Shown here: piece by piece, positions 50,707 through 59,055 of the stretch
How positions within the stretch are numbered: the stretch's first letter is position 1
Layout of the letters: every line of letters starts with the position of its first letter
Assembly (NCBI GenBank): GCA_016190375.1
Contig: JACPQR010000100.1
Location: forward strand, 1-64,000
Direction: 5' to 3'
DNA: 64,000 bases
Source: Deltaproteobacteria bacterium
GTDB taxonomy: Bacteria; Myxococcota_A; Polyangia; JACPQR01
The notes under the pieces: model-generated
What the model saw: the letters and a program-made list of their open reading frames with translations, nothing else
Told to the model about the DNA's origin: nothing
Database searches by the model: none
Position numbers and translations under genes: made by a program

Positions 50707-51474
50707 TCAGGCGGAGCGCGCGACGCGCGCGTACTCGCCGAGGAATCTGAGCGCGCTCTCCATCGAGTTGTCGAGCGACTCCATCACGATGTTGGTCAGC
50801 GCGTGGGACGAGGCTCGCAGCGACTCGTAGTAGACCTGCCGCTCCGTCGAGTGGATGATCGCGGGGTGATAATCGGAGCGCATCAGGAGCAGATTCATCA
50901 GGAGCCGCGCGAGCTTCCCCGAGTTCTTCGTGTAGGGGTAGATCTGGAGCATCTTCAGGTGGGCCCTGGCTGCGAGCCGGATCGGATGGATCGCGGCTTT
51001 CGTCGAGGGGTCGTTGATCCACTCGACGAGCTTGACGAAGCGGCCCTCGATCTTCTTCGTGGGCGCGATCTCGTGGAAGTAGAGCCGGTGCAGCGGCATC
51101 TCCTCCCTGAACCTCAACGTCCTGGGATCGGTTTCTTCGGGCGTCAGCGCGCAGTACATGCGCTTGACGAGCTCCACGGTGATCGGCGTTCGCCTCTTCG
51201 CGGCGAGGTCGCGGACCACGCCGATCGCCCGCTGATGAGCCTGGACGTCGCGGTACGACGGGATGAGGCTGACGTCCGAGATCATCCCTTCGTCCAGGGC
51301 CGCCCTCAGCTCCGGGAAGCTCAGCACGACGCCTTCGAGGGCGCTGTCGTGGTGGATCCACGAGAGCGTCAGGAGCGAGTTGTATGCTTGGACCGCCTCC
51401 GGAGCGGCGGAGCCGAACATGCGTGCGAGCTCCTCGTTGCGCGCGTCAAGCGTGGACAGGCGCACGACGCCCAT
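50707..51474 (-). CDS. Fic-family protein with degenerate active site
   Basis: 255 residues. The Fic fold is clear: an inhibitory-helix-like DSALEGVVLS near 45, LIPSYRDVQAHQRAI, and RLAARAHLKMLQIYPYTKNS near 180. In active Fic enzymes the core is H-P-F-x-D/E-G-N-G-R; here it is YPYTKNSGK, so the catalytic His, the acidic residue, Asn and the last Arg are gone. AMP transfer is therefore not expected. It could bind a partner or ligand. Preceded by a short gap before the TlpA-like gene, on the same strand. ATG start. Confidence 0.82.
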   Translation of the reverse strand: MGVVRLSTLDARNEELARMFGSAAPEAVQAYNSLLTLSWIHHDSALEGVVLSFPELRAALDEGMISDVSLIPSYRDVQAHQRAIGVVRDLAAKRRTPITVELVKRMYCALTPEETDPRTLRFREEMPLHRLYFHEIAPTKKIEGRFVKLVEWINDPSTKAAIHPIRLAARAHLKMLQIYPYTKNSGKLARLLMNLLLMRSDYHPAIIHSTERQVYYESLRASSHALTNIVMESLDNSMESALRFLGEYARVARSA

Positions 51475-51528
51475 TACTGGGCGAGGGTAGACCGAGACAC
51501 GATTTTTGTCGAGACCCCCCTCTGAGGC

Positions 51529-52068
51529 TCACAAGAGCGGGCGGACGAGACGCTCCAGCGATTCGACGGGCCTCGCGCCGTGCTCGACGGCGCGGACCAC
51601 TCCTCGCCGGTCCAGGAGAAAGAGCGTCGGCAGGCCGTCGACCGCGTAGCGACCGGCGACCTTGCCGTCCTCGTCGAGAAGGATCGGATAGTCCACGCCA
51701 GCGTCGTCGACGATCCGCCGGATCGCGCCCGTCTCGGAGCCGTCCGTCGCCACTCCGATCACGGTGGCCCCTCGCGCGCGAATCGATCGGTGGAGCGCCG
51801 CGAGCGACGGCATCGCGTCCAGGCAAGGCGAGCACCACGTCGCCCAGAAGTCGACGAGCACGACCTTGCCGCGCAGGTCGGAGAGCGCGAGCTCGCGACC
51901 CGCGCCCTCGCCGGCGACGACGCGCAGCCGGAAGTCCGGAGCGTCGCGCCCCACGGCGACCGTCTCGAGGTGGCCCGACATCCGGACCATCCAGATCGCG
52001 TTGAGGACGAAGAGGAGGATCAGGACACCCGCGAGCCAGTGCTTGGAGAAGAAATCTTGCGTCGCCAT
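51529..52068 (-). CDS. TlpA-like thioredoxin
   Basis: 179 residues. One N-terminal membrane helix (WLAGVLILLFVLNAIWMV) anchors a periplasmic thioredoxin domain with WATWCSPCLDAM near residue 74 and GLPTLFLLDRRG with the cis-Pro. It probably reduces disulfides, for example in cytochrome or envelope proteins. Last gene of the operon running from the BamA-like gene. Confidence 0.9.
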   Translation of the reverse strand: MATQDFFSKHWLAGVLILLFVLNAIWMVRMSGHLETVAVGRDAPDFRLRVVAGEGAGRELALSDLRGKVVLVDFWATWCSPCLDAMPSLAALHRSIRARGATVIGVATDGSETGAIRRIVDDAGVDYPILLDEDGKVAGRYAVDGLPTLFLLDRRGVVRAVEHGARPVESLERLVRPLL

Positions 52069-52090
52069 GCGGGCCGCCTCGCGGCAGTCT

Positions 52091-53608
52091 TCACCACCGG
52101 GAGCCGCTCCGCAAGGGCAGCGCCATGACGAGCTCCGCGCCGCCGCCGCGCGACGTGTCCGCTTGCACGACCGTGATCTCACCGCCGTGATCCAGGACGA
52201 TCTTGTTCACGATCGCCAGGCCCAGGCCCGTCCCCTCGGGCTTGGTCGTGAAGTAGGGCTCGAAGATGCGGTCCCTGTCGGCCACCGGGATTCCGGGCCC
52301 GTTGTCGGCGACGCAGATCCGCACCCGACGCCCGTCGGGCTCGACCTCGCCCGAGATCGTGACGCGCGGTGCAGCGACTCCTGCTCCCCGCGCGGCCTCG
52401 ACGCCGTTTCGCACCAGGTTGTCCAGGACGCGCTTCATGAGCATGCGGTCGAGGGGCACCAGGCACTCGCCGTCGGGGACGTTCCACTGGACGCGCACGT
52501 CCTCGTCGATCGCCAGGCCGTGGCGGCAGTCGCGCAGGAACTCCCAGAGGTCCTCCGACACCGGGCGCACCTCGGGCAGCCGCGCGAACGAAGAGAACTC
52601 TCCGGTGAGCCGGCGCAGCGTGCCGATCTCCTCCTCGACGATCTGGAGCGTGTCGTCGAGGAGCTTCCGGTAGCGTGCGTCCTCGCCCTGATACTGGCGG
52701 TGCACCTCCTGCACCGCGAGCTGGATCGGCGTCAGCGGGTTCTTGATCTCGTGAGCCAGCCGCCGTGCGATCTCCTGCCATGCGCTGAGTCGCTCTAGGT
52801 ACGCGATGCGGCGGCGGCTGCCCCTCAGGTCGGAGACCATCGCGTTGAAGGCGCGGGTCAGATCGCCGATCTCGTCGCCCGCGACGACCGGGACCTTGAT
52901 CGACAGGTCGCCCTGCGCGACCGATTCGATCGCGAGCGCGAGCCGTCCCAGCCGGCGGGTCACGCGGCGCGCGACGACGACGCCGGTCAGCGTGACCCCG
53001 AGCAGGACCGCGGCGAGGATCCCGACGAAGACCAGCCGGTACCACCGCTCCAGGTTCCCGCGGCTGCGGGCGAGCGACCCGAACGTGCGCGCGAACTGAC
53101 CGGCCTCCTCGAAGTCGTGGAAGAGGGCCCAGGGAACCGCGTAGGTGGCGCGAACGAACCGAACGGCGCTCGAGCGCCCGGGGTCGGGGATCGGGATCCT
53201 GATCTCGCGGGTGCGGTACTTCTTCGCCGGAAAGGACGACGCGCGCCCCACCGCGACCCGAGCGGGGCCGGTCTCCTCCTCGAGCGCCAGTCGAACGAGG
53301 TTCGGCGAGCCGGCGAGCTCCGCGTCCAGGAGGCGCCGCAGCGATGCGTCGTCGCCGGACCGGAGCGCCTTCGCCAGCGCCTGCGAGCCGGCGATGGCGG
53401 CCGCGTCCGCGTCGAAACGGCGCTTGTACTCCTGCACGAGCTCGCGCCTGGCGGCCACACCGGCGTCGAGCTGGGCACGGACCCGCGCGTTGACGCCGAC
53501 CTCGAAGCTCTCGCGCAGGATGCCTTGAAGCATCAGGGCGGAGACGACGAGCGGCACGACCGCCGTGGCCACGAGGATCAGCACTATCTTTCGCTCGAAC
53601 TTTCCCAT
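52091..53608 (-). CDS. Sensor histidine kinase, NtrY-like
   Basis: 505 residues. Two membrane helices (IVLILVATAVVPLVVSALML; LVFVGILAAVLLGVTLTGVVV) flank a sensor domain of about 150 residues. HAMP (RVTRRLGRLALAIESVAQGDL) is followed by the phosphoacceptor region with RLAHEIKNPLTPIQL (His near 287) and ATPase boxes NLVRNGVEA, DNGPGIP, FEPYFTTKPEGTGLGLAIV. No response regulator lies beside it. DUF4390 precedes it, as in the DUF4390-NtrY-NtrX run of beta-proteobacteria. Confidence 0.92.
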   Translation of the reverse strand: MGKFERKIVLILVATAVVPLVVSALMLQGILRESFEVGVNARVRAQLDAGVAARRELVQEYKRRFDADAAAIAGSQALAKALRSGDDASLRRLLDAELAGSPNLVRLALEEETGPARVAVGRASSFPAKKYRTREIRIPIPDPGRSSAVRFVRATYAVPWALFHDFEEAGQFARTFGSLARSRGNLERWYRLVFVGILAAVLLGVTLTGVVVARRVTRRLGRLALAIESVAQGDLSIKVPVVAGDEIGDLTRAFNAMVSDLRGSRRRIAYLERLSAWQEIARRLAHEIKNPLTPIQLAVQEVHRQYQGEDARYRKLLDDTLQIVEEEIGTLRRLTGEFSSFARLPEVRPVSEDLWEFLRDCRHGLAIDEDVRVQWNVPDGECLVPLDRMLMKRVLDNLVRNGVEAARGAGVAAPRVTISGEVEPDGRRVRICVADNGPGIPVADRDRIFEPYFTTKPEGTGLGLAIVNKIVLDHGGEITVVQADTSRGGGAELVMALPLRSGSRW

Positions 53609-53609
53609 C

Positions 53610-54248
53610 TCACTCGAGCGCGACGCGGAAGCGCTGCGACTGGAAGCGAAGCGTCTTCTCCGCGGCGCCGATCCTCCTGTTCACGAAGATGCTGGCGAAC
53701 GAGCCGAACAGCCCCGCGCGCTCCGACTCCGACGTGCCCCCGGGGTGGGCGAGCCAGCGCCGGATGGCCTCGAGCGTGCGCTGCGAGATCGGGTTGACCT
53801 CCGCCAGGACCGCGAGCCGGTACCGCCTGCTGGCTTCGAGCCTCGCCAGCCGGGCGACGGGCAGGCGCTCGATGCGCCCGCAAGCCGAGACCACGTCCTC
53901 CACGCGAGTCACCCGCACGCGGCGCTCCGAGCCGGGCGCCGCGACCACGACCGTGTAGACCTCCTCCCAGAGGTCGAAGACCACCTTGCACGTCTGGGCG
54001 CCGAGCCCGACCGAGGAGCCGCCGCCATCGCGGTAGACGTAGGCGCGAGCCACGATCTGGTTCGCCATTCCGTTCCTGAGCTTGCGGCGGACCCGAGCGT
54101 CGAAGAGCTCGCCGAGCTCGAAGCTCGCGACGAGTTGCCCGCTCCTCTGCCCGAGCCGGACTGACCGGACCGGCACGTCCTGCGCCACCGCCCGGGCGGG
54201 CACGAGGAGCACGAGGACGAGGAGGGCGGCCGAGCCCGCGCGCGTCAC
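53610..54248 (-). CDS. DUF4390 protein
   Basis: 212 residues. A signal (ALLVLVLLVPARAVAQ) leads to the DUF4390 pattern: VASFELGELFDARVRRKLRNGM, VYRDGG, and KVVFDLWEEVYTVVV. The family is found before NtrY kinases. GTG start overlaps the BamA-like stop (GTGA), and one base separates its end from the kinase start. Periplasmic; function unknown. Confidence 0.85.
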   Translation of the reverse strand: MTRAGSAALLVLVLLVPARAVAQDVPVRSVRLGQRSGQLVASFELGELFDARVRRKLRNGMANQIVARAYVYRDGGGSSVGLGAQTCKVVFDLWEEVYTVVVAAPGSERRVRVTRVEDVVSACGRIERLPVARLARLEASRRYRLAVLAEVNPISQRTLEAIRRWLAHPGGTSESERAGLFGSFASIFVNRRIGAAEKTLRFQSQRFRVALE

Positions 54249-55696
54249 GGTTCCTCTTGCCGGAACGGCACCAGGCCGATGAGGTTCGAGAACGAGAGCC
54301 CGAACACGCCGATCTCCGTGTCGACGCGGAAGCCGAGGTCGAAGGTAACGTCGATCGGGAGCTTGGCGGGGCCGTCGTAGCCGCTCGGTGGGAGGACCAG
54401 GTCGTCCATCGAGGCGAGCGCGTACAGCCCCACGCCCGCGAAGAAGTCGACGCCGTAGACGATCGAGCGTGACCGGTGCAGGGGCACGGCGTACTCGAGC
54501 CCCACCCGGCCCGCGATGTCCTCGTATCGCATCTCCGCGACGGTCGTTCCGAGCAAGTTCGGCGCCGAGCGCTCGTCGAAGGCGATGTCGAGGATCCGCG
54601 ACGGCACGAGGTCGGACAGGTCGCCGACGAAGAACTGCTCGAAGACCGGGGCGTCGCCGACGATGAGACCTCCGAATACGTCGAGCTTCAGGACGTGGCC
54701 CCAACCGAGCCGCGCGTAGGCCTCGATGCCGGAGGTGAAGCGGGCGTACTCGTAGCTCGACCCCGTCACCCACGCGCTGAGCTCCGCCTCGCCCCACGCG
54801 CGCACGCCCGTCGAGGGCATGTACGGGTCGTCGCGCGAGTCGTACTCGACTCCGGCTGCCAGCGTGGACAGCCGGCTCATGCCGGGATGAATCCCCGGGT
54901 CGACCGCGACCACCTCGTCGCCGCGGGGCTCGGAGGCCGCCAGCGGGAGCTCGAGCGCGCGAACGACCTCCAGCCGCCAGCGCAGGTTGAGCCGGAGCGA
55001 GCCCGTGACCGTGTGCCCGCCTCCGAAGGACATGCCGCCGCGCTCGTACCGGACCCGCGCCCGATCGCAGCGGTAGTCGTCGGCTGCAGAGCACTCGCTC
55101 GACCGGACGTCTCCGGTGGCGACGAAGTCCGCGGCCCTGCTGTACAGGCCCATCGCGCGGAAGTACGAGCGCGGGCCGAAGAAGGTGGGGTGAAGGAGCC
55201 TCAGCCGGTACGCCTGCTGGCCGCGTCCCGCCACGAAGGCCGCCGACGCATCGATACCGAGGCCGAGGAAGTTGACGTCGCCCGCGTCGAGGCCGCCGTA
55301 GAAGTCTCCCTGCGCGACGCCGAGCGCGAGGTCGTGAACGAGCAGCGTGCCTCGCTCGCGCACGCGGACCTCGAGGACCACCCAGCCGCGGCGCTGCCCG
55401 CGGCGGAGCGAGAGCTCGACCTCGGAGAAGTACCCCGTCGCCAGGAGGCGGAGCCGCGTCTCCTCGATTCGCGGGTCGTCGACGTCCAGGACTCGACCCG
55501 TGCGGAACGGGACTCGCGACAGGATCACGTCTCGTCGCGTGTGGCGGTTGCCGGTGACCTCGACTCGCTCGATCCGGTAGCGCACTCCGAGCGGCTGCAC
55601 GGGCGTCGGCGCGTCATCCGCCCGGGCGACGAGCGGCAGGCCGGGGCCCAGGCACAGCGCCGTCGAGAGGAGCACGGGGGCGAGCCGGAACCGCAT
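54245..55696 (-). CDS. BamA/TamA-family outer-membrane protein
   Basis: 483 residues. Signal LLSTALCLGPGLPLVARA; one POTRA domain (IERVEVTGNRHTRRDVILS, LATGYFSEVELSLRRGQRRG); then a 16-strand barrel of the Omp85 family, with SRDDPYMPSTGVRAWGEAEL and the end GVFGLSFSNLIGLVPF, ending shortly after a Phe. Only one clear POTRA, fewer than BamA (5), so closer to TamA or a patatin-like Omp85. First gene of the four-gene operon. It probably inserts or secretes another protein. Confidence 0.9.
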   Translation of the reverse strand: MRFRLAPVLLSTALCLGPGLPLVARADDAPTPVQPLGVRYRIERVEVTGNRHTRRDVILSRVPFRTGRVLDVDDPRIEETRLRLLATGYFSEVELSLRRGQRRGWVVLEVRVRERGTLLVHDLALGVAQGDFYGGLDAGDVNFLGLGIDASAAFVAGRGQQAYRLRLLHPTFFGPRSYFRAMGLYSRAADFVATGDVRSSECSAADDYRCDRARVRYERGGMSFGGGHTVTGSLRLNLRWRLEVVRALELPLAASEPRGDEVVAVDPGIHPGMSRLSTLAAGVEYDSRDDPYMPSTGVRAWGEAELSAWVTGSSYEYARFTSGIEAYARLGWGHVLKLDVFGGLIVGDAPVFEQFFVGDLSDLVPSRILDIAFDERSAPNLLGTTVAEMRYEDIAGRVGLEYAVPLHRSRSIVYGVDFFAGVGLYALASMDDLVLPPSGYDGPAKLPIDVTFDLGFRVDTEIGVFGLSFSNLIGLVPFRQEEP

Positions 55697-55755
55697 CCGC
55701 GCGTGACCATCTCATGCAAGGGCGAGGTGACGCAAAGTGATACGATGCCGGCCCG

Positions 55756-58335
55756 ATGCGGCACCTGCTCGGTCTCGTGGCCTTCCGGCACCTCGTGGGC
55801 GCGCCGCTGCGCAGCACGATCACGATCCTCGGGATCGCGCTCGGCGTGGCCTCCGTGGTCGCGATGAGCCTCGTCAACGACGGGATCCTCCGCTCGGTGC
55901 GCAGGGGGATCGAGGCGGTCGCGGGGCGAGCCGACCTCGAGATCAGCGCCGGCGCCGTGGGGCTCGAGGAGAGCGCGCTCGAGCGCGTACGCGCGGTGCC
56001 GGGCGTCTCGCACGCGGCGCCGGTCCTCGAGGTGACCGCGAACGTGACCGCCCCGCGTTCGGGGGCCGGCGACACGCTGCTCGTCCTCGGTCTCGACACG
56101 CTCGGCGACTCGCACTTCACCGAAGATCCCCTCGAGGGGGGCAAGACGGTCGAGGTCGAGGATCCCATCGCGTTCCTCAATGCGCCCGATTCGCTGCTCC
56201 TGTCTCAGAGCATGGCCCGGCGTCTCGGGCTCCGGGTCGGCGGCCGGATCGAGGTCGTCACGGCTGCCGGTGTTCGTCCCCTGACGGTGCGGGGGCTGTT
56301 GCCCGAGGGTGGACTGACGCGAGCCTTCGGCGGCGACGTCGGCGTGATGGACATCTACGCGATGCAGATCGCCTTCCACCGCGAGGGGCGCTTCGATCGC
56401 ATCCAGGTCGCGCTCCGGCGCGGGACGCGGGTTCCGGAGGCGCGGCGCCGGCTGGCGAGCGCGCTGGGCCCCGGCGCCGACATCGAGACGCCCAAGACCC
56501 GCACGGGTCGCCAGGAGCAGATGCTCTTCGGGGTGCAGGCCGGAACGATGATCGCGGGCGCGGTGGCGCTCCTGGTCGGGATGTTCCTCATCTACAACAC
56601 CGTCTCGATCGCCGTCGTCGAGCGGCGCCGCGAGATCGGCACGCTGCGGGCGCTCGGCGCGAGCCGCCGCGAGGTCCTGGGTCTGTTCGCGATCGAGGCG
56701 GCGCTGATCGGCTGTCTCGGCGGCCTCGGCGGCGTCGGGATCGGGATCGTCCTGTCGCGCCAGCTCCTCGCGCGCGTCTCCGAATCGATCTCCGCGCTGT
56801 ACCTGCGCATCAACGCGAACGAGGTGAGCGCTCCGCCGATCGTCTGGGCGCTCGGCGCCCTCCTGGGGCTCGTGGCGGCGGTGGGAGCCGGCTTCGTGCC
56901 CGCGCGGGCGGCGGCGAAGGTCAACCCGGTCGAGTCGCTGCGGCGCGGCTCGCTCACCCAGATGCCGCGCGCCGCGCTCCCGATCCAGCTCGCGTTCGCC
57001 GGAGCCCTCGTCATGGGCCTCGCGGCGCTGGCCGTTCGGATGCCCAGATGGGGCGGCGCGCCCATCGGAGGCTACCTCGCTGCCTTCCTCGTGCTCATCG
57101 GCTCGTCGCTGCTCGTGCCCCTGGCCTTGCGCCTCATGGACGTGCCGATGCGCGCGGTCGGATCCCTGGTCTTCGGAGCGCCGGGAAGGCTGGCCGCGGA
57201 CAACCTGGCGCGGGCGCCGCTCAGGACCTCGGTCACGGTCGCGGCGCTGATGACCGGCGTGGCCATGACGGTGAACGTCGCCTCGTTCGTCCAGAGCTTC
57301 CGCGGCTCGATCGAGGACTGGCTGCGTCAGGCCGTGCCCGCGGACCTCTTCGTCAACTCGACCAGCTCCTTCATCGGCGTCGCCAACACGCCGCTCAGGC
57401 CCGACCTGCGCCCGGAGCTCCTGAAGATCCGCGGGGTCGAGGACGTGGACCCGGTCCGCATGGCCAGGATCAGCTACCGCGGCCGGACCGCGTTCCTCCT
57501 GTCGCTCGAGAAGGCCGTGTACCGCCGTCACGGACGGCCGGTCTACATCGAGGGATCGCTCGCCGACGACACCGGGGACGCGCATCGGGAGGAGATCGGC
57601 CTGAGCGAGAACCTCGCGCGCAAGTGGGGGCTGCACAGGGGGGACACGGTCACCCTGCGCTCGCCTTCCGGGCCGAAGAGCTACCGCGTCGCTGCGATCA
57701 TCGTCGATTACACCTCGGACGCCGGCACGATGATCCTCGACCGGTCGGCCTACATCCGCGACTTCGGCGACGACCTGGTCGATTCGTTCGACGTCTACCT
57801 GACAGCGCAGGGCAAGCGCCGCATCGACGCGATTCGCCGCGAGATCCTGCGGAAGTTCGGCCGGCGCTACGACCTCAGGGTGAAGACCAACCTCGAGCTG
57901 CGCGAGCAGATCATGTCGTTCGTCAACCAGATGTTCCAGGTGATGCGCGCCATGGAGCTCGTGGCCCTCCTCATCGCGGTCCTGGGCGTCGCCAACTCGC
58001 TCATCGCCTCCGTCCTAGATCGCACCCGCGAGCTCGGGATCCTGCGGGCGATCGGCGCGTCGCGCGGCCAGGTGCTCGGATCCGTCCTGGCCGAGGCGGG
58101 CTTCATCGGCCTGTACGCGTCGCTCCTCGGCGCGCCGGCGGGTGCGCTCCTCGGCTGGCTGACGATCCGCGTGATCAACTCCGCCGTCTCCGGGTGGGTC
58201 GTGCCGTTCTCCTTCGCCTGGGGCGGCGCCCTGCAGACCGCCGTCCTCGTCACGGTGGCCGCGCTCGTCGCGGGCATCTGGCCCTCGCGTAACGCGACGC
58301 GCGTGCAGCCCATCGTGGCGCTGCGCGCGGAGTGA
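55756..58335 (+). CDS. Large FtsX/MacB-type ABC permease
   Basis: 859 residues. Two FtsX-like membrane units with large periplasmic loops: helices at the start (STITILGIALGVASVVAM), a three-helix block near 255-400 (MLFLIYNTVSIAVVERRREIGTLRALGAS), then a second pair near 480-510 and 720-850 (LLIAVLGVANSLIASVLDRTRELGILRAIGAS). The repeated REIGTLRALGAS-like motif marks the contact with the ATPase. This is the layout of lipoprotein- or lipid-releasing permeases. No ATPase lies adjacent. Divergent from the BamA-like operon. Confidence 0.9.
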   Translation: MRHLLGLVAFRHLVGAPLRSTITILGIALGVASVVAMSLVNDGILRSVRRGIEAVAGRADLEISAGAVGLEESALERVRAVPGVSHAAPVLEVTANVTAPRSGAGDTLLVLGLDTLGDSHFTEDPLEGGKTVEVEDPIAFLNAPDSLLLSQSMARRLGLRVGGRIEVVTAAGVRPLTVRGLLPEGGLTRAFGGDVGVMDIYAMQIAFHREGRFDRIQVALRRGTRVPEARRRLASALGPGADIETPKTRTGRQEQMLFGVQAGTMIAGAVALLVGMFLIYNTVSIAVVERRREIGTLRALGASRREVLGLFAIEAALIGCLGGLGGVGIGIVLSRQLLARVSESISALYLRINANEVSAPPIVWALGALLGLVAAVGAGFVPARAAAKVNPVESLRRGSLTQMPRAALPIQLAFAGALVMGLAALAVRMPRWGGAPIGGYLAAFLVLIGSSLLVPLALRLMDVPMRAVGSLVFGAPGRLAADNLARAPLRTSVTVAALMTGVAMTVNVASFVQSFRGSIEDWLRQAVPADLFVNSTSSFIGVANTPLRPDLRPELLKIRGVEDVDPVRMARISYRGRTAFLLSLEKAVYRRHGRPVYIEGSLADDTGDAHREEIGLSENLARKWGLHRGDTVTLRSPSGPKSYRVAAIIVDYTSDAGTMILDRSAYIRDFGDDLVDSFDVYLTAQGKRRIDAIRREILRKFGRRYDLRVKTNLELREQIMSFVNQMFQVMRAMELVALLIAVLGVANSLIASVLDRTRELGILRAIGASRGQVLGSVLAEAGFIGLYASLLGAPAGALLGWLTIRVINSAVSGWVVPFSFAWGGALQTAVLVTVAALVAGIWPSRNATRVQPIVALRAE

Positions 58336-58412
58336 GCCCTCGGCCACTCGGTACGGCTGACTGCTGACGGCCATGGGCGGCGCGCAAGGGCACGGGCGGC
58401 GTCGGAGACGCG

Positions 58413-58592
58413 CTAGTTCCTTCGGCCGCCAGCGTCGTTGGTGCCCGCGGCTGCGCGCAGCGACGTCGCGGGTCTGAAGCCGCTGAGGAACGCCGTCAGC
58501 CGGAGTAGCGCGCGGAGCCGCTCGAGCCGTGAAAAGACGACATCGGCAGTGAGCGTGGGCTCCTTCGTCCGCGGCACCTCCCCATCAGACAT
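58413..58592 (-). CDS. Small protein coupled to nucleotidyltransferase
   Basis: 59 residues starting at an ATG that overlaps the nucleotidyltransferase stop by 8 bases. It has a helix (TADVVFSRLERLRALLRLTAFLSG) and a basic end. It may be a partner of the nucleotidyltransferase. No family recognised. The 77 bases downstream hold no gene. Confidence 0.5.
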   Translation of the reverse strand: MSDGEVPRTKEPTLTADVVFSRLERLRALLRLTAFLSGFRPATSLRAAAGTNDAGGRRN

Positions 58593-59055
58593 CTCCGCCG
58601 CCTCCCTCCAGCGCCTCGATGTCCGCGAGGTCCTGTGTCCGCCCCGCAAGTCTCTTCATCGCGAGAAGGCCGTCGCGAGACACGACGACGAGCCGCGCTT
58701 CGCCCCGCTCGAACGTCTGCCTGGTCGCCCATGCCTCGCGGAACGCCGGCTCCACGAAGACCAGATCGACGGTCACGATACCCTGGTCGGCGAGCTTGGA
58801 AACACGCTGCACTCGACGCTCGGTGGGCGTGCCCGCCCCGAAGGTCATGGGGAGCGCCGGAACGTCGTAGCCGACCTTTGCGAGCGCTCCCAGGGCCGCG
58901 TCCCGGCTCGCCGAGGGAATGAGCAGATCGATGTCCTTGGTGGCCCGTACGTGGCCATGGACGGCGACTGCGAGCCCCCCGCACAATGCGAACTCGACGC
59001 CGTCCGCGTGCAAGCTACCCGAGACGGCCTCCAGCTCGGCAACGAGATCGACCAT
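58585..59055 (-). CDS. Nucleotidyltransferase-fold protein (AbiEii/MNT-like)
   Basis: 156 residues. Nucleotidyltransferase motif CGGLAVAVHGHVRATKDIDLLI near residue 27: GG-x-A and D-x-D metal ligands are intact. A later Asp (VTVDLVF) is the third. The rest is alpha/beta with SRDGLLAMKRLAGRTQDLADIEAL, common in this family (DUF6036-like). These are often toxin or phage-defence parts with a second small gene. ATG at 59055 has GAGG at a 5-base spacing; the upstream GTG would extend it by eight residues. It overlaps the end of the Ig-domain gene by 41 bases. Confidence 0.72.
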   Translation of the reverse strand: MVDLVAELEAVSGSLHADGVEFALCGGLAVAVHGHVRATKDIDLLIPSASRDAALGALAKVGYDVPALPMTFGAGTPTERRVQRVSKLADQGIVTVDLVFVEPAFREAWATRQTFERGEARLVVVSRDGLLAMKRLAGRTQDLADIEALEGGGGDV

